DNA of 48,952 nt from an uncultured Clostridia bacterium. GTDB lineage: Bacteria; Bacillota; Clostridia; Christensenellales; Borkfalkiaceae. The stretch spans positions 1-48,952 of the forward strand of contig CANQLW010000005.1 in the NCBI GenBank assembly GCA_947624805.1, in the 5' to 3' direction. The translations under genes were made by a program, and so were the position numbers. Below are positions 17,863 to 26,331 of the stretch, piece after piece (the stretch's first letter is position 1; every line of letters starts with the position of its first letter). A model generated the notes under the pieces. The model saw only the letters and a program-made list of their open reading frames with translations, was not told where the DNA came from and ran no database searches.

Positions 17863-19077
17863 ATGAAAGAGATCAGCAGTATGCTCGCCGAGCGCGGGCA
17901 GACGCAGGTCCTGCGCTATTTCGACGGTTTGACCCCCGACGGGCAGAGAGAACTCATCCGACAGATCGAAAACATCGACTGGGAGACGGTCGAGCTCTGG
18001 CGGGATCCCGAAGACTTGAGCGGCAAGGGGGAGATCAGCCCCATCGAAGGGCTCACGCTCGCCCAAATCAAGGAAAAAGAGGCGGAATATTTCGAGGTAG
18101 GCGCAGCGGCGATCCGCGCGGGCAAGCTCGCCTGCGTGCTCCTGGCGGGCGGGCAGGGGACGCGGCTCGGCTCGGATGCTCCCAAGGGGGCGTATGACAT
18201 CGGGCTCACCCATCCTCTCTATATCTTTGAGATGCAGATCAAAAATCTGCTCGAAGTCTGCAAGGCGTGCGGGGCGACGGTGCCGCTCTTCATCATGACG
18301 AGCGAAAAGAATGACGCCGCGACGCGGGCATTCTTCCGTGAACATCATTCCTTCGGCTATCCCGAGGCGTACATCCGCTTCTTTGAGCAGGAACTCGCCC
18401 CGAGCGTGGACTTTACGGGAAAACTCCTTCTCGAAGACAAGGGCACGCTTGCCCTCTCGCCCAACGGCAACGGCGGGTGGTATTCCTCCCTGAAAAAATC
18501 GGGCGCGGACGGCGATTTCCCCGCGATCGAGTGGTATAACGTCTATGGCGTCGACAATGTCTTGCAGAGGAGCGCGGACCCCGTCTTCCTCGGCGCAACG
18601 ATTGCAAGCGGCAGGATGAGCGGCGCAAAGGTCGTCAGAAAGAAGGATCCGCATGAGCGGGTCGGTGTGCTCTGCCTCGAGGACGGCCTTCCCTCCGTGA
18701 TCGAGTACTACGAGCTCACCGAGGAGATGGCAACGGCGCGGGGGGCGGACGGCGAGCTCGCCTATTCCTTCGGCGTCATCCTCAATTACCTTCTCTCGGC
18801 GAAGAAGCTCGAAGAGATCGCAAAGGAGCGGATCCCCGTCCATGTCGTCAAGAAAAAGATCCCATACCTCGACGAAAACGGCGTCCTCGTCAAGCCCGAG
18901 AAGGAGAACGGGTATAAGTTCGAGACGCTCATCCTCGATATGGTAAAACTCACGGGGAGCTGTCTCCCCTTCGAAGTCGTGCGGGAGAAGGAGTTTGCGC
19001 CCATCAAAAATAAAGAGGGGACGGACAGCGTCGAGAGCGCGCGGGAGCTCCTCAAAGAGAACGGGGTGAGGCTATGA
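17863..19077 (+). CDS. UDPGP-family nucleotidyltransferase (UTP-sugar-1-phosphate / UDP-HexNAc pyrophosphorylase-like)
   Basis: LLAGGQGTRLGSDAPKGAYDIG, IMTSEKNDAATRAFF, NGNGGWYSSL. Confidence 0.88.
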   Translation: MKEISSMLAERGQTQVLRYFDGLTPDGQRELIRQIENIDWETVELWRDPEDLSGKGEISPIEGLTLAQIKEKEAEYFEVGAAAIRAGKLACVLLAGGQGTRLGSDAPKGAYDIGLTHPLYIFEMQIKNLLEVCKACGATVPLFIMTSEKNDAATRAFFREHHSFGYPEAYIRFFEQELAPSVDFTGKLLLEDKGTLALSPNGNGGWYSSLKKSGADGDFPAIEWYNVYGVDNVLQRSADPVFLGATIASGRMSGAKVVRKKDPHERVGVLCLEDGLPSVIEYYELTEEMATARGADGELAYSFGVILNYLLSAKKLEEIAKERIPVHVVKKKIPYLDENGVLVKPEKENGYKFETLILDMVKLTGSCLPFEVVREKEFAPIKNKEGTDSVESARELLKENGVRL

Positions 19078-19412
19078 CCGAGACACAACAGAAGTTTATC
19101 GTAACGCTCTTCGCCGTCAACGGCACGCTGGAACAGCTCTTCGGGAGCGGGGACATCACCCTGTTTTCGGAGTTGAACCACGAGATCAAGACGATGTATG
19201 ACCTCCAGCACGGCAGCGAGGATCCCGTCATGAAGGCGTGCAACGCGGAGTGCGAAATCATCTACCAAAACTTCGACATGATCATCGCCGTGCTCCGCAC
19301 GACCGAGGACGGCGTCATCGACGGCGGCGCACAGTCCGCCCTCAATAAGCTCTTGCACAACATTGACGAAGCCGTCGTAAACCTCGCGACTGCGCTCGGG
19401 ATCGTACAATAA
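19074..19412 (+). CDS. Hypothetical small alpha-helical protein (112 aa)
   Basis: ATGA overlap with the upstream stop, suggesting translational coupling; no recognised family. Confidence 0.7.
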   Translation: MTETQQKFIVTLFAVNGTLEQLFGSGDITLFSELNHEIKTMYDLQHGSEDPVMKACNAECEIIYQNFDMIIAVLRTTEDGVIDGGAQSALNKLLHNIDEAVVNLATALGIVQ

Positions 19413-19436
19413 CAATTGTTATATAACAAATGTTAT
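19409..19436. promoter_or_regulatory. Two abutting 14-bp operator-like palindromes ATAACAATTGTTAT / ATAACAAATGTTAT
   Basis: First copy is a perfect palindrome, second differs only in its centre; AT-rich island 24 bp upstream of the CDS at 19460. Confidence 0.5.
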
Positions 19437-19459
19437 AAATAAATAAGGAGACGAACACA

Positions 19460-20821
19460 ATGCTCACTCAGGAAAGAAAAAGCCGAAAGCGGAACAGCAC
19501 AAAGAAACCGAAGCTCTTGCTTCTTGTCATCTCCATCGTGCTCGTCATTGTCATGGCGCTGAGCGCTTGTCAAAGCGGGACGGCGCAGACCCCGAGTAAT
19601 CCCGATCACGGGACGGGGGACGTGGGCGGCTCTGTCCAGAAGCCCGATGACACGGAACAGCCCGACGGTTCGGGCGGCTCGGGCAATACCGACATCAGCG
19701 GCGATACGGGCGGTAACGGCGATTCGGACGACAAAGGTGACACGGGCGATAACGGCGATTCGAGCGACAAAGGTGACTCGGGCGATACAGGTGACTCGAG
19801 TGACACGGGCGATAACGGCGACTCGGGGGGCGGGGACCTGCCCGGGGCGACGGCGGAGCTCGAGATCCATTTCCTCATGCTCGGCAACGGCTATGCGGGG
19901 GACTGTACCCTTCTGAAGACGGGGAACACGGAAGTCCTCATCGACGCAGGATCCCGCAACGCATCGGCATCGACCCTCGTGCCCAAGATCAAGAGCTATT
20001 GCACGGACGGGATCCTCGAATATGTTATCGTGACGCACGCCGATCAGGACCATATATCGGCTTTTGTCGGCAGCAACAGCAACTTTTCGGACGGTATTTT
20101 TGCAAACTTTAAGTGCGGGACTATTATCGATTTTGCACTCAGTTCGAAGAGCACGAAAGTCTATAACAATTATAAGATATGTCGGGATAAAGAGGTGAGT
20201 CAGGACGGCGCGAAGCACTATACCGCCCTTCAGTGCTGGAATCAGACGGACGGCGCGCAGCGGGAATATACCCTCGCCGAGGGGATCAAATTCGAGATCC
20301 TCTATCAAAAGTTTTATGAGCAGACCACTTCCGATGAAAATAATTATTCGGTCTGCACCCTCTTTACGCAGAATGAGTACCACTATCTCTTCACGGGCGA
20401 CCTCGAGGCAGCGGGAGAGGCGAGTCTCATCGAAAAGAACAATTTGCCGAAGTGCAAGCTCTTCAAGGCGGGGCACCACGGGAGCAAGACCTCGAGCAAC
20501 GACAACCTGCTTCGGGTGATACAGCCTGAAAATGTCTGCATTCCCTGCAACGCGGGCTCGACAGAGTACACCGACAATAAAAACGGCACCTTCCCGACGC
20601 AGGACACCCTCAACCGCATTGCACGCTACACCAAGAATATCTATGTCCCGATCTATTCTCCGAGCGGGGATTCAAAAGATGTCGCGCTCCTGAACGGGGA
20701 GATCACCGTCCGCTCGAACGGGATCGATTTCTCCATTCACGGCAGCAATAACGATACCATTCTGAAGGAAACGGAATGGTTCAAGAGCAACAGAACGTGG
20801 CCGTCGTATGGCGTTCAATAG
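19460..20821 (+). CDS. Secreted ComEC/Rec2-like MBL-fold hydrolase lipoprotein with low-complexity G/D/S/T/N linker
   Basis: Lipobox MALSACQSG; linker GDNGDSSDKGDSGDTGDSSDTGDNGDSGGGD; MBL motifs VTHADQDHI, FTGDLEAAGE, KAGHHGSKTSS. Confidence 0.85.
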   Translation: MLTQERKSRKRNSTKKPKLLLLVISIVLVIVMALSACQSGTAQTPSNPDHGTGDVGGSVQKPDDTEQPDGSGGSGNTDISGDTGGNGDSDDKGDTGDNGDSSDKGDSGDTGDSSDTGDNGDSGGGDLPGATAELEIHFLMLGNGYAGDCTLLKTGNTEVLIDAGSRNASASTLVPKIKSYCTDGILEYVIVTHADQDHISAFVGSNSNFSDGIFANFKCGTIIDFALSSKSTKVYNNYKICRDKEVSQDGAKHYTALQCWNQTDGAQREYTLAEGIKFEILYQKFYEQTTSDENNYSVCTLFTQNEYHYLFTGDLEAAGEASLIEKNNLPKCKLFKAGHHGSKTSSNDNLLRVIQPENVCIPCNAGSTEYTDNKNGTFPTQDTLNRIARYTKNIYVPIYSPSGDSKDVALLNGEITVRSNGIDFSIHGSNNDTILKETEWFKSNRTWPSYGVQ

Positions 20822-20837
20822 AGAAAAAGAGGCGATC

Positions 20838-21455
20838 ATGTCCGAAATTACAGCCATAACGCCGCAGATCCACGATAAGACCCGCTGCAATATCGAGATC
20901 GACGGAAGATTTTTCTGCGGGATGAAACTCGTGACGGTGATGCAGAACCGACTCAAAGTCGGAAGCATCGTGACGGCGGAGCAGCTCGCCGCGATCCAGC
21001 TCGAGAGCGAGAAGGAGACCGCGCTCGACAAGGCGCTCACCCATATCTCCCTCGGCATGAAGACAGAGAAGGAGATTGCGGATTATCTCTTGAAGAAGGG
21101 GTATCTCGGCGACGTCATCGAGTATGTGCTCGAAAAAATGCGTTCCTATGGCTTTGCGGACGATGAAGCGTATGCAAGGGGCTATGCCGAGGGCGCGGGG
21201 AAGAAGAAGGGCAAAAAGCTCATCGCGCTCGAGCTCAGGCGGAAGGGTATTTCGGATGAGGCCATCGAGGCGGCGCTCGGGGAGCTCTCGGGCGAGGAGG
21301 AAGCGGCGCGGGCGGTCCTTGAAAAATACCTGCGCGGGAAGGATGTGACGGACAGGGCGACCGTGCAGAAGGCGGTCAGATACCTGCTTTCCAAGGGATT
21401 TGAGTATGATACCGTGCGGTCAGCGCTCGCCGCATACACAGACGATGAGGATTGA
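20838..21455 (+). CDS. recX: Regulatory protein RecX
   Basis: KALTHISLGMKTEKEIADYLLKKGY, YGFADDEAYARGYAE, ALELRRKGISDEAIEAAL. Confidence 0.88.
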   Translation: MSEITAITPQIHDKTRCNIEIDGRFFCGMKLVTVMQNRLKVGSIVTAEQLAAIQLESEKETALDKALTHISLGMKTEKEIADYLLKKGYLGDVIEYVLEKMRSYGFADDEAYARGYAEGAGKKKGKKLIALELRRKGISDEAIEAALGELSGEEEAARAVLEKYLRGKDVTDRATVQKAVRYLLSKGFEYDTVRSALAAYTDDED

Positions 21456-22125
21456 ACAGTTCAGGACGGTGGATTCCACCAACGAATATGCGAAGACGCT
21501 CCTCCCCGCGCGGGAGGACGTTGCCGTTTTTGCGGAGATGCAGACGCACGGAAGGGGGACGAAGGGCAGGAGTTTCCTCTCGGACATGGGTGGGGTCTAT
21601 TGCACGTTTTTGACCTTCTACACGGACATGGTACCCGCAAATGCATTCCGTATCATGGCGCACGCCGCCGTCGCCGTTTGCAGGACGCTCGAGGCGTATT
21701 CGATCATACCCGAGATCAAATGGCCCAACGACGTCCGTGCCGCGGGCAGGAAGATCGCGGGGATCCTCATCGAAAACGGGATGCGGGAGGGGGCGATCGA
21801 TCACAGCATCGTCGGGATCGGGCTCAACGTCACAAACGACGTCTCCGCGCTCTCGGGCATCGCCGTGAATATGGCCGAGCTCGGCGCTTCCCCGCCCGTG
21901 GAGGAAGTCGGAAGACGCCTGCTCGATCACTATCTTCGCCCCTCGACATTTGAGGAATACCTCGCCCGTGTGCATTTTCTCGGCCAAAAGATCCGTGTGA
22001 CCGAGGGGGAACGGGAATATGAGGCGGTCGCGCGGCGCATCCTTTCGGACGGGCGGCTGGAGATTCTGACGGCGGAGGGCATCCGCGTGCTCTCGGGCGG
22101 AGAGATCGCGCTCTTGCCCCGATAA
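21445..22125 (+). CDS. birA: Biotin--[acetyl-CoA-carboxylase] ligase
   Basis: VDSTNEYAK, QTHGRGTKGRSFLS, IKWPNDVRAAGRKIAGILIE, GIGLNVTND; start overlaps the recX stop by 11 nt. Confidence 0.92.
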   Translation: MRIEQFRTVDSTNEYAKTLLPAREDVAVFAEMQTHGRGTKGRSFLSDMGGVYCTFLTFYTDMVPANAFRIMAHAAVAVCRTLEAYSIIPEIKWPNDVRAAGRKIAGILIENGMREGAIDHSIVGIGLNVTNDVSALSGIAVNMAELGASPPVEEVGRRLLDHYLRPSTFEEYLARVHFLGQKIRVTEGEREYEAVARRILSDGRLEILTAEGIRVLSGGEIALLPR

Positions 22126-22134
22126 GGAGAGATC

Positions 22135-23634
22135 ATGAAATTTGCATTCACAAATGCGCAGATGCGCACGTTTGAGGAGAAAATCACAGAAAAAACGCCC
22201 GTCTCCGTGCTCATGGAACGGGCGGGGAGGGCGCTCGCAGAGGCGGTCGAAGGGGCGATGCGCCGCTGCGGGACGACAGACGCCGCGTTTGTCTGCGGCG
22301 GGGGAAATAACGGGGGCGACGGGTTTACCGCCGCCGAGATCTTACGCCAAAAGGGGTATGAGGTGACTGTGATCTGCCTTTCGGAACGCTTTTCCGAGGC
22401 GTGTGCCGCCGCGAAATCTGCCTACCGCGGGGAGATCCTCGGCAGGATCCCGAGGCGCCGCTTTTCCGTGATCGCTGATTGCCTGTTCGGCACGGGGCTC
22501 ACCCGCCCCGTTGAGGGGGAAAACGCCGCGCTCATCGGGTTCATCAACGGCGGGGACTACGTCGTCGCGTGCGACCTGCCGTCGGGACTCTCGGCGGGCG
22601 GGATCGCCCTCGGCGCCTGTGTCAGGGCGGATGAGACGGTGGCGATGGGGCAGGCGAAATGTGCCCTGTATCTCTCGGACGGCGCAGACCGTGCGGGGAA
22701 GGTCACCGTCGCCGACATCGGGATCCCCGCCGAAGGGGGGACGGAGATCTGGGAGAGGGAGGACGTCGCGGCGTTCTTCCCCAAACGGCCTTCCCATTCG
22801 CATAAGGGGAATTTCGGCTCTGTTGCCATCCTTGCAACCTGCAATATGCTCGGCGCGCCCCTTCTGTCCGTCGGCGCGGCACTGAAATCGGGGGCAGGTT
22901 ATACCGATGTCTACATGACCTCTGCGTCGATCCCCTGTGGGGACGCGGCGAAAATTGCGGCGTTTCAGGCAGAAGATGAAGTGCACCGCGCGCTCTTTGC
23001 GGCGAAATATCCCGCCTGCCGCTTCACCTTTTATGACGGGGAGCCGATTTTTGCCGAGGCTATTGCGTTCGGCATGGGGGCGGGTGTGGGGAGACCGCAG
23101 TATGAGATCATCGGATCCCTCCTCGAAAACGACGCCTGCGGGACCCTCATTCTCGACGCCGATGCACTCAACACCCTTTCCGTATGCGGCACGGAGCTTC
23201 TGAAAAAGCACAGGCGGCCCGTCATTCTCACGCCACATCCCGCCGAATTTTCCCGTCTCACGGGCAGGCCTGTGGGGGAGATCCTCTCCGATCCCGTCGG
23301 CTGTGCACGGGAATTTGCAAGGGAGTATGGCGTTGTCGTCGTGCTCAAGAATAACCGTTCCGTCATCACGGACGGCACGCGGACGGCGATCAATCCGACA
23401 GGTTCTCCCGCGCTCGCCAAAGGGGGGAGCGGGGACGTGCTCGCGGGACTCATCGCGGGGACGGCGGGGCGCGGCGTGCCGCCCTTCGAAGCGGCCTGTG
23501 TCGGCTGTTATCTCCTCGGGAGAGCGGGGGAAGCGGCCGCCCGCGTTATGGGGGAATATGCCCCCGATGCGACGGATATCATCTCATATCTTGCCGAGGC
23601 GATCTCGGAAGCAGAGGGTCAGCCCTCCCGATAA
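22135..23634 (+). CDS. nnr: Bifunctional NAD(P)H-hydrate epimerase / ADP-dependent (S)-NAD(P)H-hydrate dehydratase
   Basis: N-terminal YjeF: VCGGGNNGGDGFTAAEIL, DCLFGTGLTRPVEG; C-terminal: SHKGNFGSVAIL, LTPHPAEFSRL, NPTGSPALAKGGSGDVLAGLIAG. Confidence 0.94.
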   Translation: MKFAFTNAQMRTFEEKITEKTPVSVLMERAGRALAEAVEGAMRRCGTTDAAFVCGGGNNGGDGFTAAEILRQKGYEVTVICLSERFSEACAAAKSAYRGEILGRIPRRRFSVIADCLFGTGLTRPVEGENAALIGFINGGDYVVACDLPSGLSAGGIALGACVRADETVAMGQAKCALYLSDGADRAGKVTVADIGIPAEGGTEIWEREDVAAFFPKRPSHSHKGNFGSVAILATCNMLGAPLLSVGAALKSGAGYTDVYMTSASIPCGDAAKIAAFQAEDEVHRALFAAKYPACRFTFYDGEPIFAEAIAFGMGAGVGRPQYEIIGSLLENDACGTLILDADALNTLSVCGTELLKKHRRPVILTPHPAEFSRLTGRPVGEILSDPVGCAREFAREYGVVVVLKNNRSVITDGTRTAINPTGSPALAKGGSGDVLAGLIAGTAGRGVPPFEAACVGCYLLGRAGEAAARVMGEYAPDATDIISYLAEAISEAEGQPSR

Positions 23635-24380
23635 CCGACCGCGCGGATGAGGACGGCGGCGGCCATGAGGATGCTCCCCGCCACGAGATAATAGAGGGGA
23701 AAGAGCACGAAAAGGCTCATGAAGAGCAGGGCGCTCCCGCTCACGAAGAAGGGACGGGCGTTGCGCTTGGAAAAGGCGCGGCGCAGCTTCATGCGGGCGG
23801 TGCGGCGGGGGATCTGCGAGCAGATGAGCGGGTCGGGGATGGTGTCCGTGCGCGAGAAGAGCGCATAGACCTCATCCCCTTTCATTGCACTTTTTTGAAA
23901 GGATAAGAGGAGTTTTTCCGCCGCTTCGGAGAGGGAATTGCAGACGAGCACAAAGGGCGTTTCGCCGTATTTTCGTAAAAATGAGGCCACCATGTCCGCG
24001 GACAGGGGCTCCATTGTGAAGGAAGGGAGGTACAAAACGCCGTCGAGAAGGATGGCCTCCTCCCTGAGCGCCGCCTCTTTCCCGTCTGCGATGAGCGCCC
24101 TGAGGAGCGCCGCGCGGACTTTCTCCTCCTTTTCGAGCGCGAGATGCAGGAGAAGGGCGTCCCGTGCCTCTTTTTCCTTTTTCCCGCGTACCTTCTTTTC
24201 ACGGCTGCCGAGGATGAGCATCGACGACCCCGCAAAGGCGGCGGCGGCAAAGAGGACGGAGAAGAGGATGCAAAGCGGCAGGGAGAGGCGGAGGAAGCGC
24301 AATACCCCGAAGGAGACCAAGGCGCAGCTCGCCGTATAGAAGAGGATGTCGAGTGCATCCGCAAAAGAAATTTTCAGCAT
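23619..24380 (-). CDS. Hypothetical membrane protein with four predicted TM segments flanking a cytosolic domain
   Basis: Start MLKISFADALDILFYTAS; hydrophobic segments at N- and C-terminal ends; one of only two plausible minus-strand genes; convergent 16-nt overlap with nnr. Confidence 0.75.
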   Translation of the reverse strand: MLKISFADALDILFYTASCALVSFGVLRFLRLSLPLCILFSVLFAAAAFAGSSMLILGSREKKVRGKKEKEARDALLLHLALEKEEKVRAALLRALIADGKEAALREEAILLDGVLYLPSFTMEPLSADMVASFLRKYGETPFVLVCNSLSEAAEKLLLSFQKSAMKGDEVYALFSRTDTIPDPLICSQIPRRTARMKLRRAFSKRNARPFFVSGSALLFMSLFVLFPLYYLVAGSILMAAAVLIRAVGYREG

Positions 24381-24414
24381 GAATTTATTTTTGACGTAAT
24401 TTCTCAAATTAAAC

Positions 24415-24443
24415 TTGCAAAGCGCGGAGAAGTATTGTATAAT
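24415..24443 (+). promoter_or_regulatory. Promoter TTGCAA-N17-TATAAT
   Basis: -10 ends 6 nt before the ATG. Confidence 0.7.
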
Positions 24444-24449
24444 CAAAGT

Positions 24450-25592
24450 ATGAAGATCGCACTCTTCGGCGGATCCTTCGACCCGATCCACCGTGAACAT
24501 ATCCGGCTCGCACAGGAGGCGCAGCGCATTCTCGGGCTCGACAAGCTCATCTTCATCCCTTCCTTCCGTGCCCCGCACAAGAGCACGGGGGCAGTTGCGG
24601 AGGGGGAGGACAGGCTTCGGCTTTGCCGTATCGCCTGTAACGGGATGCCCTTTGCCGAGGCGAGCGGGTACGAGCTCGAAGCGGGCGGGACGAGCTATAC
24701 CTATCTCACCTGCCGCGCTTTCCGTGAAAAATACCCCTCTGCGGAGCTCTTTTTCCTCGTCGGAGCGGATATGCTCGAGGATTTTTTCAGCTGGAGATGT
24801 CCCGAAGAGATCTTAAAATGCGTCACGCTCGTCGCGTGCGGGAGGGAGAAGGCGATCGACCCCGCCCTCTGTGCACGCTTCCGCGAGAGGTTCCATACCG
24901 ATGTCGTCTGCCTTCCTTGGACGGGGGAGGCCGTCTCCTCGAGCGATGTGCGCGTATCGCTCGCCTTCGGTGACAGGGAACGGGCGGAACGGCTCCTCAG
25001 CCAAGACGTGCTGGGGGAGATCGAAGCGCGCGGGCTCTACCGTTACCCGTTGCAGGAGGGCGCCCTCGGCCTTCTGACGCCTGTCCGCAGGGCGCACAGC
25101 GAGCGCGTCGCCCGTATGGCGGTCAAGCGTGCGAGAAGCCTCAAAATTCCCGAGCGGAAGGCGCTCATCGCCTCCATGCTGCACGACTGCGGTAAATATG
25201 TCACCGCGGACAGTCCCCTTCTCAAGGGATTTGTCCCGCCCGAGGACGTACCGCCCCCCGTGCTGCACCAGTTTACGGGAGCGTTCATCGCCGAGACATC
25301 GTTTGCCGTCACCGAGGAGGATATCCTCGACGCGATCCGCTATCATACGAGCGGAAGACCGGAGATGACGGCGCTCGGGAAGCTCGTCTATCTTGCAGAT
25401 CTTCTCGAGGAAGGGCGGGATTTTGAGGGCATCGGGCGGCTCCGCGCGCTCTTCTATGAGGACCTCGACGCCTGCCTTTGCGCCGCGCTCGAGCGCCAGC
25501 TCGCCTATCTCAATGAGCAGGGACAGCCCGTCTATCCCCTCACCGCGGCGACCTATCAATGGATCAAAACGCAACATATATCGCGTTTTTGA
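24450..25592 (+). CDS. nadD: Nicotinate-nucleotide adenylyltransferase fused to YqeK-type HD-domain phosphohydrolase
   Basis: MKIALFGGSFDPIHREH, FIPSFRAPHKS, FLVGADMLEDF; then HSERVARMAVKRA, IASMLHDCGKY, AIRYHTSG. Confidence 0.93.
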   Translation: MKIALFGGSFDPIHREHIRLAQEAQRILGLDKLIFIPSFRAPHKSTGAVAEGEDRLRLCRIACNGMPFAEASGYELEAGGTSYTYLTCRAFREKYPSAELFFLVGADMLEDFFSWRCPEEILKCVTLVACGREKAIDPALCARFRERFHTDVVCLPWTGEAVSSSDVRVSLAFGDRERAERLLSQDVLGEIEARGLYRYPLQEGALGLLTPVRRAHSERVARMAVKRARSLKIPERKALIASMLHDCGKYVTADSPLLKGFVPPEDVPPPVLHQFTGAFIAETSFAVTEEDILDAIRYHTSGRPEMTALGKLVYLADLLEEGRDFEGIGRLRALFYEDLDACLCAALERQLAYLNEQGQPVYPLTAATYQWIKTQHISRF

Positions 25593-25619
25593 GTAAAATC
25601 AAGACATAAGGGAGGAAGC

Positions 25620-25976
25620 ATGATGCAAGCGAAAGAACTCGCACGGGCGGCTGCAAAAGCGCTCTCGGACAAGAAAGGACAGGACATCGTCATCATCGAC
25701 GTGGAGGACCAGACGATCGTATGCTCGTATTTCGTGATCGCGACGGGTACCTCTTCCACACAGGTGCGCGCGCTGTGCGATAATGTTGAGGAGCAGCTCG
25801 AAAAGAGCGGGCACGCGCCCATCCGCACGGAGGGCGTCCGTGAGGGGAGATGGGGCGTTCTCGATTACGGCGACGTCGTCGTGCACGTCTTCAACGAGGA
25901 ATCCCGCCTCTTCTATTATCTCGAACGGCTGTGGGACAGCGGGCAGAACGTCGAACGGTATCATGATCCCGACTGA
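25620..25976 (+). CDS. rsfS: Ribosome silencing factor RsfS/Iojap
   Basis: ALSDKKGQDIVIIDVEDQTIVCSYFVIATGTSSTQVRAL, GVREGRWGVLDYGDVVVHVFNEESRLFYYLERLW. Confidence 0.95.
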   Translation: MMQAKELARAAAKALSDKKGQDIVIIDVEDQTIVCSYFVIATGTSSTQVRALCDNVEEQLEKSGHAPIRTEGVREGRWGVLDYGDVVVHVFNEESRLFYYLERLWDSGQNVERYHDPD

Positions 25977-26002
25977 TCAACTCTGCCGCGTCGTCTGACG
26001 TG

Positions 26003-26248
26003 TCACTTGAATTGAATGCGCTTGGGCTCGGAGTATTCGGGCTTCGGGCGCTTTTTTTTGCGTTCGACGAGGAAATAGACGGGCTCGGGCGGGGGCGGCT
26101 TGGGGACGCTCCTCTTGCTTGGCTTCTTTTTACGGAGGGAGCGGTAACCGATCGCCGCGAGCCTTATGGCGTGCACGGCGGCGGCACAGAGGAGAAAGAG
26201 GATTGCCGCGTAAAGGGCGCCGCGGGCTTGTACGGAGAGAAGGATCAT
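26003..26248 (-). CDS. Small hypothetical membrane protein (N-terminal TM, basic/proline-rich tail)
   Basis: MILLSVQARGALYAAILFLLCAAAVHAIRLAAIGYRSLRKKKPSKRSVPKPPPPEPVYFLVERKKKRPKPEYSEPKRIQFK. Confidence 0.55.
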   Translation of the reverse strand: MILLSVQARGALYAAILFLLCAAAVHAIRLAAIGYRSLRKKKPSKRSVPKPPPPEPVYFLVERKKKRPKPEYSEPKRIQFK

Positions 26249-26331
26249 ACGGCAAGTATAACCCCTCCGCGGATGTCGGAAATTACGAAGAAAAGGCATA
26301 TAAACCGAGATTTTCGGGAAAAATTCCTGTC

